A stretch of DNA of 64,000 nt, from NCBI GenBank assembly GCA_936450465.1, contig OW388304.1:14737061-14801060 (forward strand), in the 5' to 3' direction. The notes below the pieces were generated by a model. It was not told where the DNA came from, did not search any database, and was given only the letters and a program-made list of their open reading frames with translations. Source of the DNA: Gibbula magus. Taxonomy: Eukaryota; Mollusca; Gastropoda; Trochida; Trochidae. Shown here piece by piece: positions 1-12,100 of this stretch (position 1 is the first letter of the stretch; each line of letters begins with the position of its first letter). Made by a program: the position numbers and the translations under genes.

Positions 1-690
1 AATAAAATATCTTTTCGAAGAAGTAGGATATACATTTGCATTACACACACTTCCAAATTTAAAAAAAAAATGTTAAATAAAATATCACTTTGTAGAAAAT
101 TGTGTCCTGAATAAACGCAACATTTATTCAAATGTTGACACTTCCTTCATGGAAGCACCCAACATGTTTAAATGTGTTAGGTTGGAAGTTAAAGAAGTCC
201 CGATACGATATCCTTATGAGATAAGGTTAATGATGTTACTGACGCACGCTTGTTTAAGAATGGAAGACCGCAATGAGCTTAAGACATGAATATATGTGCG
301 CGACTCCGGTGTTACAGTCTTTTCTAATAGTATGTATGATCTTTCTTCAAAGTGTTTACTTTTTCTCCAGAACACCTCTTGCTGTCATTATGGTTACTTT
401 ACACACGTCTAATGTAGCAGAGCAATTATGTTTACAATTTGTTTTAATGGAAATTGTAATTTGTTAGAGATAGTTGCAACAAATCATAAAATATTGATTC
501 ATCAATTATAAAATGGATTATAGAGCCAGGATTATCTTTTTGATTGACACACTTGAAAATAGATTAACATTGACATCTTTTGTTTGATATATTGAGGAGG
601 ACAATAGTGTTAATACATATAGTTTTGTTTTAACACATTACATGCATTTTTTGCAGAGATGATGTCAAGAGGATGCTCAACTGTACGAGG
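1..690. other. AT-rich intergenic DNA
   Basis: No open frame with splice signals, RNA gene or clear repeat was seen in this stretch. It is plain AT-rich sequence leading up to the SINE. Confidence 0.5.
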
Positions 691-691
691 A

Positions 692-1020
692 GCACAGTGG
701 TGTAGTGGTTAGCGTGCTGGCCTCTCACGCCAGAGACCCGGGTTCGAATCCCGGTGGAGACACCAACAATTTGTGACCTTGGTCTCACACTGTGTTGTGC
801 CCTTGGGCAAGGCACTTCATCCACTTCATCCACATTGCACTCAGTCTACTGTTAAAATGGGTACCTGAACATGGGAAAGTACGGACCTATCCGGTCGCGC
901 GGAGCGCTAAGTAGCAGCCTGAAAGTACAATTCCTTCAGGGTAATAATATGTGTAGCCCTTAGAGCATGCTAAACATGGATTTAGCGCAATATAAATATG
1001 CATTTATTATTATTTATTAA
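692..1020 (+). mobile_element. tRNA-derived SINE with LINE-like 3' tail
   Basis: The first ~72 bp fold as a tRNA-like head: A box near 698-710, B box GGTTCGAATCC at 741-751, anticodon stem CTGGC/GCCAG and a 7-base loop giving anticodon CTC (Glu-like). The body contains CTTGGGCAAGGCACTT, a central motif seen in several metazoan SINE families. The 3' end (TTTAGCGCAATATAAAT followed by a TTATTATTATTTATT tail) closely resembles the end of the LINE fragment at 16,860-17,690. RNA polymerase III would transcribe it from the internal promoter. It is a retroposon, not a functional tRNA, because the head has no paired acceptor stem and runs straight into the SINE body. Confidence 0.85.
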
Positions 1021-2189
1021 CTGTACGATGTCAATCAATCAACAATTATCATGGTACTCAAGAGGCATCGTTCGATGCACACATGCAGACAATACACACA
1101 TGAGCAGATTTGTTAGTTCTTGGATGTTCGAAATGTTAAGTAATAATGTAAATTTAAATTTATTTTGATGGACATCATAATTCTTTTATATAGTTACTTA
1201 GGATTGTTCAAAGTTAAACAATTAATAATCACTGTAATATAAACCTCCTGACCGGTAAATCTCACCTAAGTGTCTTCTGATATCAAATATATCAACACGA
1301 GTTAAAAAAAATTACTTTTACTAGCGAGTGTTGATATATTTGATAGAAGAAGACACGAGGATGAGATTCTATTTATCATCCAAAGTCATTCTTATTACGT
1401 ATAAGTGAAAAAAGTGTACATCTCTGAGCTCATTTCTGCCATTTGACTTCCAATGCTCTTGGTTCATGTTTATTACGTCATAGCATTGTGATATCATTAC
1501 TCGATGATGTAAAAGCATTGTGATGTCATGTAGTTGACGGTGACAGGGCATTGTGCAACATCTACTGTCAAAACGATATCTGCTAGGAGATATCTCGTAA
1601 TCTCACACAAGCGATATCTCCCTGAAGATGAATGGGTGGGACTCAGTTCGCGTAGAATACATTTCCACTCGAACTGGCACGACTTTAAGCTCAATAACAT
1701 GTGTATCTTTTGAGAAATAAGAATTTCCAGTAAGGCCTCGATTAAGCAGACAATGTTGATATTGTTGTTCGGTTATTCGTGTCTTAGCATGGTTCTTTAC
1801 ACTTGCAAAATCTTCTATATCGATTTTGTATAAATATCATATGAATTTCGAACAACTTTACCTCTCATTAGGCGTAGAATAGATTTTTTTAAACTCGAAA
1901 TGGTATGACTTATTGCTCTGTAAAGTGTATATCTTTGGAGAAATAAGAAAATTAGATTTTGTTAAGAACCTAGGTAAAATATTCAAAGTTATCATACTTT
2001 GAAAGGTAATTGTGAAAAAATTAATAGGAGTTCGCTAATAAGAAAATGAAACTTGTTGTTGCGTAGTTTGGCAAATAAGTCATTTCATTTAAGTTTTGGA
2101 ACAGTTGCCCGTCATCTAAATGTCCATAAATAACAACCTCCCGACTTTGGAATCGATATACACAGATCCATTCAACTCCATTCAACCAC
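1021..2189. other. Intergenic DNA with hairpin element
   Basis: Apart from the inverted repeat at 1256-1370 and short TGATGTCA/TACGTCA-rich sequence around 1465-1530, nothing gene-like was recognised. Confidence 0.4.
1256..1370. repeat. Hairpin (fold-back) element
   Basis: The left arm (1256-1298) and right arm (1328-1370) are imperfect reverse complements around an AT-rich loop. The core of the arms is ATCAAATATATCAACAC against GTGTTGATATATTTGAT, and the outer parts pair as AATCTCA/TGAGATT. This is the layout of a MITE or fold-back element. No transposase is present. Confidence 0.7.
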
Positions 2190-2842
2190 CAGGAACCGTT
2201 TACTTGAGGCCAATCTACGTGCACAAAGACTATTTGTCGGACCCGTCCTGAGGCGCCAACATCGACGTCAACGTCTCAGGTGGTACACTAACGTGAGGAT
2301 ATGAACCCTAAAACTGGAGACGAGTCTGGTTGAGCGACGCGTCCTGTTTCCTTCTTCACCAGCTTAACGGAAGGCACCGTGTCTATAGACGAGGAAATTA
2401 ATGTTTTGCTCCGAACTGCCTTCGACAGGTCGAAATATTTGGAGGAGGTAGCATCATGGTATAGGGAGCCATGTCTTATGACCAACGAACATACCCGTCA
2501 TCAAATCCCGGCAATCTGACGGCCAAACGATACATCAATGACGTTTTACAGCTCATCTACTGCCGACAATTGACCAACAGAGGGAACTGTTTCAACAGGA
2601 CAATGCCCGCCCTCACACAGCTCGTGAAACAGTGAATTTTCGACGAAATTCAATAACAGATACTGAAGAAAACGCGCTCTAGTTGGAATCGAGTGTTTGC
2701 TAGAAAAAAGATTGTGGCATTATCCCATATCAAATTTCATTGTGTTATCTTTACTAATGCATGTGTAATAACAAGTTAAAAAGTTAATGGATATAAACAC
2801 TGTCTAAATTCAGGGGTTTCGTTCTTTTTTGAGAGAGTGTAC
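2190..2842 (+). pseudogene. Tc1-like transposase fragment, catalytic half
   Basis: Read across shifted frames, this contains Tc1 transposase hallmarks: LFVGPVLRRQHRR, a DES-type region near 2320, FGGGSIMV*GA near 2435-2470 (the expected Trp codon is now TAG), and FQQDNARPHTARET near 2590-2630. Tc1 transposases cut and paste DNA at TA sites using a DDE catalytic triad; the QDNAxxH motif carries the second acid. Several frameshifts and stops show a dead copy. A TTTTTTGAGAGAGTGTA stretch near 2825-2842 may be the degraded 3' terminal repeat. The N-terminal half is not upstream in the same orientation. Confidence 0.75.
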
Positions 2843-3117
2843 ATTAGGTTTCTTTCTCTTATTGACATAGACTTATGTTTAGATCATTTAAAAAGCGTAT
2901 TTTTGAAGCATGTTGCTGTAAGTTTTCTTACATATTATCACATGTTAACAGATACAGGAGAAAACAACCGACAGGTTAGCTGTACCATGTAATTCAGACT
3001 ACCCTTGTTTCACGTCGCATTGTTCTGAAAGAAGATGCTGACATTCAGAAACGATGATGTTTCTTTCACATTCCACATATGCTATTTCAAAGGGTTTTTT
3101 CGACGTAATGTTTGGTA
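2843..3117. other. Spacer between two Tc1 fragments
   Basis: AT-rich sequence with no coding signal; it may include degraded Tc1 ends. Confidence 0.3.
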
Positions 3118-3423
3118 TTAAATATGGTATGGATACCATGTTCCCGTAGACCCCTTGACACAGTCTGTCAACTGATGCAATGTCCGAGTGCCGTTGTTGT
3201 TGCAGGGATGAAGCGGTTTCTTAGGTGGATTCCACGGATGAAGCGGTTCTCCAGGGGCGTGGTCACCCGTGGTGTGGCCTGTCTGCAGTAACCGTCGAAA
3301 CAGTCTGGTGATATATACATGGGTGCAGGTGAACGTTCTTGCGATGTGGGCATGTGAAGCTCCTTCCTGATTCATTCCTACGGGACTCTCTCTCTCTAAA
3401 GTTTTATGAATTTCCTTTCGCAA
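3118..3423 (-). pseudogene. Tc1-like transposase fragment, HTH half
   Basis: The minus strand encodes a Tc1-type paired-like helix-turn-helix: GMNQEGASHAHIARTF, then YITRLFRRLLQTG. After a frameshift comes TTPLENRFIRGIHLRNRF followed by IPATTTA, matching the linker and second HTH of Tc1 transposases. These domains bind the terminal inverted repeats. The frame is broken near 3260-3290. The orientation is opposite to the catalytic-half fragment 300 bp to the left, so this is either a second insertion or one element rearranged by inversion. Confidence 0.7.
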
Positions 3424-3749
3424 ATAATGTTTTTAACAAAAACAATATTTGGTATACTTTCTTTTGGACATCAGTTTAGTTAAGTTGGTTTCTTTTGACA
3501 TGATAACTCTGGTTCTAGTCGTATGTATCGCCCGTGGATTGAAATATCATTGTATTTTGTATCGTTTTGTTGGCCCTGGATGTATGGATAACCAGGATAC
3601 TAACGGTGAAAATAATGAAGGTACATACCAAATTACACTACCATAAACACTAGGTAAAAAGGCTGAAGGAGATAACATACCAATCGCAATGGGGAGGAAG
3701 AGGAGGAGAGGAGAAGGAGGAGATGGTGGAGGTGGAGAAGGAGGAGCAG

Positions 3750-4389
3750 GATGAGGAGCAGAAGGAGATGGTGGAGGTGGTAAAGGATGGAAAGGAGGAG
3801 GAGATGATGGAGGAGGAGGAGGAGGTGGAGGTGGTGGATGAGGAGGAGAAGGAGGAGATGGTGGAGGTGGAGAAGGAGGGAAAGGAGGAGGAGGAGGAGG
3901 AGGAGGAGATGATGGAGGAGGAGGAGGTGGAGGTTGTGGATGAGGAGGAGGAGGTGAAGATTAGGAGATGGTTGAGGTGGAGAAGGAGGAGGTGGTGGAT
4001 GAGGAGGAGAAGGAGAGGAGATGGTGGAGGTGGAGAAGGAGGTGGAGAAGGAGGAGCAGGATGAAGAGCAGAAGGAGATGGTGGAGGTGGAAAAGGAGGG
4101 AAAGGAGGAGGAGGAGATGATGGAGAAGGAGGAGGAGGTGGAGGTGGTGGATGAGGAGGAGGAGGAGAGGAGAAGGAGGAGATGGTGGAGAAGGAGGAGG
4201 TGGTAGATGAGGAGGAGGAGAAGGAGGTGGAGGAGGTGGTGGAGGAGAAGGAGGTGAGGGAGGAGGAGTAATAGTGGTGTGAACAAATCATTCATTTTGT
4301 AATACTTCATCTGAGGATTGCTCTCGAGTACATAATACCACATAATGTTTTACTGAACAGGTTATTCGTGCAATTCGGTATTAGTTACT
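3750..4389. repeat. (GGA)n-rich purine repeat, unit 1
   Basis: An almost uninterrupted purine tract on the plus strand (GGA, GGT, GAA mixtures) runs from about 3700 to 4270, followed by a unique ~120 bp tail ending ATTAGTTACT at 4389. The whole block recurs as unit 2. Long Ser/Leu/Pro or Glu/Val frames on both strands are by-products of the triplet repeat. No start context or splice signals support a protein. Confidence 0.9.
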
Positions 4390-4398
4390 AGTTATTAG

Positions 4399-5029
4399 GA
4401 TGAGGAGCAGAAGGAGATGGTGGAGGTGGTAAAGGATGGAAAGGAGGAGGAGATGATGGAGGAGGAGGAGGAGGTGGAGGTGGTGGATGAGGAGGAGAAG
4501 GAGGAGATGGTGGAGATGGAGGGAAAGGAGGAGGAGGAGGAGATGATGGAGGAGGAGGAGGTGGAGGTTGTGGATGAGGAGGAGGAGGTGAGGATTAGGA
4601 GATGGTGGAGGTGGAGAAGGAGGAGGTGGTGGATGAGGAGGAGAAGGAGAGGAGATGATGGAGGTGGAGAAGGAGGTGGAGAAGGAGGAGCAGGATGAAG
4701 AGCAGAAGGAGATGGTGGAGGTGGAAAAGGAGGGAAAGGAGGAGGAGGAGGAGGAGATGATGGAGGAGGAGGAGGAGGAGGTGGAGGTGGTGGATGAGGA
4801 GGAGGAGAGGAGAAGGAGGAGATGGTGGAGAAGGAGGAGGTGGTAGATGAGGAGGAGGAGAAGGAGGTGGAGGAGGTGGTGGAGGAGAAGGAGGTGAGGG
4901 AGGAGGAGTAATAGTGGTGTGAACAAATCATTCATTTTGTAATACTTCATCTGAGGATTGCTCTCGAGTACATAATACCACATAATGTTTTACTGAACAG
5001 GTTATTCGTGCAATTCGGTATTAGTTACT
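4399..5029. repeat. (GGA)n-rich purine repeat, unit 2
   Basis: Direct tandem copy of the preceding unit. The ~120 bp unique tails are essentially identical (4271-4389 and 4911-5029, offset 640). The two copies differ mainly by gain or loss of GGA triplets. A ~9 bp spacer joins the units. Confidence 0.9.
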
Positions 5030-8000
5030 TCACGGTATGCAGTATTCCACCTTTATCTTCAATCTTTGACGTCAGAATGTTCTTTGATGAGGGAGATGTT
5101 TGTGACAAGACGTAATAGTTTTCGTATATGTGTAGATAACCACACATGAAGACTATTGTATCTCCGGAACATCTGTGTACGCTAATATATACGTGGAGGT
5201 TACAACCTTAATCAAAGGTAAAATCCTATTTACACTGTCTCTGATTCAATCATGTTCTTGATTAGTCTCGTTAGATATCAAGTATGTCATTCGTGACAGA
5301 TATAATGATTTATGAAAAAGCATGAAATTGACATACAACCTTTTCAATATGAGCCTTTGACTTATTTGTCGATTCTGTATTAGGGCTATTCAATAAAATA
5401 AAAATGGAACAGGCATCGTCACACACCATCACATAAGTAAAGGTTATGTATAAGCTGCCTTAAACACACCGATGGCATATATAGATATGACATTGCATCA
5501 AGTTGAATGATTGTCATTTGAAAATAAAAAGCTTCTTACAAAGGTCAAGAGAAAGTTCGGATTCCAAGATTATTCAAAGCATGATGTTTATAGACAGACA
5601 AAGATACACGCGATTGGGATAGGGACACTGCGTCGAGGATAAAAATGAGCCTCATCTTTATCTCACTAAGCTGATTAGAGTGTCTGGTAACGAGTTACGC
5701 ATCACTTTACTGTCTACCTGCAGTAGTTTTAATTACCAATTACATCAATTGTCTGAAATTTGTTGTCTGTGACTTGTTAACAGACATGGTAATCAGCATA
5801 GGTAGATCTGATTTTTATTGTCGACGCGGTGTCCCTTTAACCAGATCAGTTATTCATAAAGATTGTAATCTTGATGTAGAAATCTTACCAAGTTGTCAGG
5901 AGATGAACTATTGAGATCAAAGAATGTCCAGTTATGGTAACTCATCAGGGACATCGCTGTGGAAGTTAAAAGGTTGCGATTTACATTGCCATTGAAACTA
6001 AACCCAAAGGTTTAGCATTATAGATGTCACGCACCAGAACTTCTTTTGAAGATCAAACAACATGTGACACATAAATAAAGTATATTCCTGTACTTCTTCT
6101 TCTTCTTCTCATTTTTCTTCTTCTTCTTTTTCCTAACCCAACGACGTAACAGATATAGATGTCACGCGCCAGAACATGAACTTCTTTTGAAAATCAAAAA
6201 GTGTTTTGCAACGGCCAACGGCAGCAGTGAAGTAAGATAAGTTGGTACTTCATCCTCCAGACAGTGAAATATTGCTTGTACTCAGATGATTTCAGCTATG
6301 ATGTTTTCCTAAACCGGGAAACACCAAGTATTAAGATTAACTACGATGACAGAAAGTGAATAGAGGTTAAAATGCTCGTTTGTTTTCGGATGATCAATAT
6401 CCTGCATAAGGAATAAACATTGTATTTTGCCGCCCTTGGCGAGTTAAATACATAGTGTTTATTCATAATGCAAGATAGTTACCATCAAAACATATGAGCA
6501 TGATACCTTCTTTATCATACAAAGTCATTCTTCTTTCAATTTTCGCAAAACAGCTTGCCAACATTAATTTCAAAGTTGAACATTTCTTTAACTATGCGTA
6601 TTGATATACGCAAATGAACAGCGTGCTATTTTCACGGTAAAATGACACAAAGTAATGCTTCCTAAATTATGTTTTCAGTTAAAATAAGTTAGTTTGACAT
6701 GATCTTGATTGTTAACGTTTCCATACGTTTCAAAATACGTTTTTTAAAAATATTTAACGTAAGGACGACGAATTCGAACTCGCGTCCTGATGCTTTCGTG
6801 TAATCATGACTATGGGCGAGTCTAACTCACGCGAGTTGCTTCCCTTCCGCTCGGTTGCAAATGGCGACTCGCATATAGGCTTACCACACGGATAGCTCAA
6901 CTGAATATTAAGCAGCTAATTCTAAAAACTCCTTTACACAAGTCACATTATGGAACAGTGAAGATAGACGTTCGGTAAATGAATATGCGACTCAAACTGC
7001 CTCTGTTACCTGTGAGTATTTAAAAAGTGTTTGCTCGGTAGATTTCATCTCACGATGAACATGTACTATGCATTTGCCAAAAAAAAATGTATTGTTATTT
7101 TTCAAATTAATTTATATGAAATACAGCATGCATATTTACAGGAAGCTGTTACGCTTTTACATCTGTTACAGTAATTTACGTTGTTACAGGCGTTCGAAAT
7201 GTTAAAGTTGTGATGTCATTTTCAAAAGAAGTTCCGTCATTTGACCTCTGTAATTTGCATCTTTATCGTTTTTTTTATCCCAACAGATATCGAAAATATC
7301 CGTTTCCTTTATTCTGCCGAAAACGCTATCCGTTTTTACATGACGATTTATATACGTTTAATATACATTTAAATTTAATCTTCATTCTTCGCAGTACAGA
7401 TAAAGATTATCATTTATGTTGTTAGCTTTCTTAAATGTATATGTAAAACTAGAGCTGCAGTTATAAATTCATAAACCTGTTAGCTTTTATGTGCGCTTGT
7501 TTCAAATTTGTAGTGTAATTGTATTTTGGGCCATTGGCATTTATACTGAATAAAATGTCTGTGTGTAATCTTATCACTTGACTCGTTCTCTGAGAATTCA
7601 CTATCAAGCAATGAACTCTCCTCGACAACCAATAACAAGAACCGTTTCTCACATGGGAAAGTCCTGACCTTTGGGTCGAGGTAAACTTATGTTTGACTTG
7701 TGGCACCTTTACTGTCTTCAGGGACTAAAACACTACTTTCTACAAAATATGATGTATGTTTTCTCAGCAAACGAAATAAACAAAATCTTAGTGAGTTCAA
7801 AACCTAAAGTTCAATAACTACTTCATTTCCTTTGAAGATGTTTTATGATTACTTTTTGCAATCGTATTTTTACTACATATCCCTTAATTATTGAACCTAC
7901 CCAGTCAAATCTCTTTTATGACAACAACTGTCCGACATTCTCCTATATTGATAAAGATTGGACCCAACTGGACGATGATGATCATGTGACAAAAAGGGAC

Positions 8001-8801
8001 AGATCACGCGAGATCAACAAACGATATGTATTTCTGTAGCCTTGACAATTTTGATTTCAGTGATTAAACTATTTAATTCTCATCGGAAATGAGTAAACTT
8101 ATATACGGTGCTTTTTACCTTGTACGTGTATACTATCCCTGACAGTATACTCATAACATTAGCAAAGGTTTGAACATGTGAGCGTTAGGAGTTATCCTTT
8201 AACAACTCAAATTTGCTAAAAAAAAAAAAAATCCACATGAAATTGTGGTATGTAGTCAAATTTGCATTTTCGCGGATCTCTTGTTTGTTATAAAAATGTT
8301 ATGTTCGCAAGATGCTTGTTCTCCCATCCTGGTGTACATTTTCTTCAAGTAGTTGTATACTATGTTAATACATGTATGTTATTGAGCTGTATCTTGTGTA
8401 CATGCTGTATTAACCAATCCATTGTATAAAATCCTACAAGCGCCATATCCAGTGACAACATTTATTTTAAGCTTCCATACCAATGCAATTCGAGGTCCAT
8501 GTTCTTTGGTCAGGATTTTCATGTGAGACCACTGTAGCTATTGCCTGATATGAATATGCGTGATATAAGCATCCATGATGTCGTTGTCGTCATACTAGGA
8601 TCATCAGGTTATAAGTGACAACTAAGTTCTACCTTGTTTAGTGCACATACGTGAAGTCATAATAATCAATGTCCATGCACCGTCTGAAGTGAATTACAAG
8701 AATATCCTCCGATGAAAATGGTATCAAGTTATAAAGAATACCTATGTAGATTTCTTTACTAATGAAATAATCAATAAAACAAGATACAGTTAATTTAATC
8801 A
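5030..8801. other. Intergenic DNA, duplicated downstream of gene B
   Basis: No gene was recognised. Several blocks match 19,660-21,240 in the same order. Examples: 5467-5545 matches 19,668-19,745 (shared CCGATGGCATATATAGATA), 5850-6010 matches 19,830-20,000, 7625-7690 matches 20,425-20,490 and 8540-8800 matches 20,970-21,240. This is therefore the downstream flank of gene A, duplicated with the gene. A CTT-rich microsatellite sits at 6093-6132. Confidence 0.65.
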
Positions 8802-8807
8802 TTTATT
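8802..8807 (-). terminator. Candidate poly(A) signal of gene A
   Basis: AATAAA on the minus strand, about 375 bp downstream of the gene A stop. It lies in a block conserved downstream of gene B (signal at 21,237-21,242). Another AATAAA, only ~75 bp after the stop (9100-9105), is not conserved in B. Confidence 0.4.
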
Positions 8808-9180
8808 CACAATTGATGTAGAAAACATTCGCCATCGACTTCGTAATATCTGATTGAATAAAAGTTTCATAAAGTATGATGTGTCATATTATGACAACGA
8901 CAACCAATATATGACCAAATAAGTTTTTCATGATATTAGATGATTTCTTTAAGGAATTGCGATATTTAAACATCTCATACACATGCTTTACATGGGGCAT
9001 TACATTGCAATAGAGTTTGTTTGAGGAGCCTAAAAAAGAATGAACCCGTATTTATACTTGATGTACTGGATGTAGCTTATTGTCTATTTGCTATGTTGAT
9101 TTATTTTGTCGCCAGGACACATATATAAATACATAAACATATATAATTTAAATGTTTTTAACGTCATGAAAGTGAATAGT

Positions 9181-12100
9181 TTACATGAAGATGCTTGTTG
9201 TGACAGTTAACAGCAGGGCAAGTGTAGAGGAACCAACACTGAGGGAAGAGTTGTCCAGAAAGCCGTCCAGGAGAGATGACCAGTCCCCGGATTCATCTTC
9301 TTCTGTTGTTCCGATGCCATCACTTCCTTCATCTGACCCACCATTTTCATCACTATCTTCTTCGTTGTTTGATCCACCATTGCTGTCGGGGCTGTCATTG
9401 GACGATGTTGTTTCACCAGTTTCACTGTTGTCAGATCCACCATCCTCGTCAGATCCATTTGACTCGATGTTGTTGTTTGACCCGTCGTTGTTGTTGTTGG
9501 ATCCATCGTTGTTGTTGTTGGATCCATCGTTGTTCGTGTTGGATCCATCATCGTTGTTGTTAGACCCATCGTTGTAGTTGTTGGACCCATCGTCGTTGTT
9601 GTTGGATCCATCGTTGTTTCCCCCTTCTACTGAAAAACATATTGCAAGGTTACATTATTAGAAAATACATGTTCTCATTTCTAATTTTAACATTCTGTTA
9701 TTGTTATATTGTTGAAGTCAATGAAATTTTGAATAGGCAGAGTTTAAATAAATTAGTTCGTGTAATTACAAGTTTTAATTTTTTGTGTATATTTCACCAA
9801 CCTATTCTAATGTATCTAAAGTTTCGGAATAGTATGTTTCACAAATTTTCTCTTTCAAGAATCCCTTCCGTCTAACCAATACCTTTTCAGGCAGAAAGTT
9901 ACAGTGGTTGCCTTTTCAGTTAAACAAAATAAACCATACATAGTTTGTTTTGCATTTAACGTTATTATTTTAAAAAAGGTTTGGACTGCATACTTTGCAT
10001 GGGCATTGTTGATTCTGGCATCGATAGTTCTGATGTAGGAGGTTCTGATGTCAGTGTTTCTGATGTAGGAGCTTCTGATGTCGTTGGCTCTGATGTCGGT
10101 GGTTCTGATGTCGGTGGTTCTGATGTAGGAGCTTCTGATGTCGTTGACTCTGATGTCGGTGGTTCTGATGTCGGTGGTTCTGATGTAGGAGCTTCTGATG
10201 TAGGAGCTTCTGATGTAGGAGCTTCTGATGTCTGCAATTCACCCACTTCGCATATGTTTCCTACAACATAGCCAAAACAAAACGACTTTTTAATCACAAA
10301 ACCAAAACCCTTGGAGAAACATATGTGAGCATTTCGTTATGACTTTCCATAGCCTTCAATTAAGAATGTATACATTCCCAATTAAAACTAAATTGTTATC
10401 TCAAAATTCTGATAACTATTTCCATTTTATTGATGAACAAGAAACCATGCCTTCAGATCGAAAAAGCATTCTAGTGTTTTGGAATGCTGATTGTATTTTG
10501 TGACATTAACTGTTTTACTAAATTCAAATACATACAAAACCAAACCCGTTCGCTCCAAACCACGAGCTAACATTCTCGCCATACCCGCCTTCCTGGCATG
10601 CTTCAGTATTGCAAATTTAGTTTAAATTTTGAACTTAAACTGAGAGACCAACCCTAACCATGTGCCCAGTTTATACGCATACAATCTTCCAATTAAGCAG
10701 TTCAAATATTTAATTTACAAGTCTGATTAAAATAGAAAACTTTCCGATGAATAAAAGTTGCAAAATAGTCCATTTATCGGGATACGAACTCATATCCTTT
10801 GGAGGTTTCCTCACTGATAACATCTGATAACAGCCGGTAGATTCACATGTACTGACGCAATTCACAGGATCTCAACAAAACCTTTCGGTGCAAGAAGCAA
10901 CCAGCTGTCCTTTTTTTCTGTTCCTAATGCTTTCAAAACGGCAACTGTTTAAAAAAATATGATGTCATTGGTGAAGTATTTTACTGTGCTTTGTCTGCGC
11001 TAAACTTGTACAGAACACACGCCTATACAGGGTGTCCTCAGACCTCGTGGCGAGGAATAAAGAGAACTAGTTCGTATCCCAAAATGAATTTGTAGATGTA
11101 ATTCCTCGAAACAGGATCGATATTAATCGGACTGAGTAATTTACAACCATTTCGATAATCCGGAAAATTCACAATTCTAAATGAACGTCCCTGAAAACAT
11201 TGTATGCTTGACTTCCGTCTTGGACAATCTCGTCTCACAGTGCACGCTTTGCAACGTCTTACTCAAAGCAAGGCAGATCTGGTTATATTGATAAGATGGT
11301 CCTTGATCAACAACAAAATTACGCCGTCATCTGAATGGTCTGGTGACAATAGGTGGACATATACAAAAAACAAAGGCCTGTCACTCGATATTCAGAACTA
11401 TGGCCATGGTTAAAGTTCCGAAAATGTGTCCACACCAAGGACTAGGTCTCAGGGTTAAACAAAATGAAATCATTTGAATTGTCTATTGTGCGAAGGGATG
11501 CATATGCCAAGGCTAATGTCCAATCAAAGCTAGAGCCAAGGTAATTGTTCCAGAATATCCTACAGCAAGTGTTGAAAACAAAATATGACATCATTCGGTC
11601 TTTTGACAAGGCATACATATGTCAAATATCCAAGGCCTGGTACTGACAAACAAAGAGCAATGGCCAAGGTATAATTTTTCAGACAATGAATCTTCTCCCA
11701 AAGAAGTAGTATTTCTAATAGCATGTATAATCATGGTCGGACACAGTTCTACTGTATACCAATGTTACATTTGTTTACTGTCTAAATGGCATGTATATCT
11801 GATTCTTATCTTATTATAAACAAACGCAGTCTATTGATGAAATTAAAACAGCAATGTGACAGCTGTGAGCTGAAAACACAACGGAAGTTGTACAGCTAAC
11901 TCACCAATCACCCATGAAGCTTCAGCATCAGAGTTAATCGTAACATCGCCCCAGTGGAACGGACTTGCAGCCTTGATACTCAATATCTCCTTCTCGTCAA
12001 TAGTGCAGCCCTGACTGAACTTAACCGTTCTGTCGTCGTCCTCATCGAAATGGACCGAAAATGTCTTGAAATCATCACACGTTGATTCAATTTCAATAGA

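Noticed and set aside
692..763. Functional tRNA-Glu gene
   Set aside because: No paired acceptor stem, and the sequence runs straight into a SINE body and tail.
3633..4983. Long Ser/Leu/Pro-rich and Glu/Val-rich open frames
   Set aside because: They are translations of the (GGA)n repeat in all frames, duplicated with the repeat, and have no splice or start signals.
6765..6910. tRNA-like sequence on the minus strand
   Set aside because: Only a B-box-like AGTTCGAATTCG is convincing; spacing and stems do not fit a tRNA.
9185..9577. Plus-strand frame rich in Ser/Leu/Asp (and its partner at 22,343-22,792)
   Set aside because: Antisense shadow of exon 4 of genes A and B. The minus strand has correct acceptors, phase and a GPI-like tail.
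9981..10271. Plus-strand SDVGGSDVG repeat protein (also 23,502-23,858)
   Set aside because: Shadow of the mucin-like exon 3 on the minus strand, which joins in phase to the domain exon.
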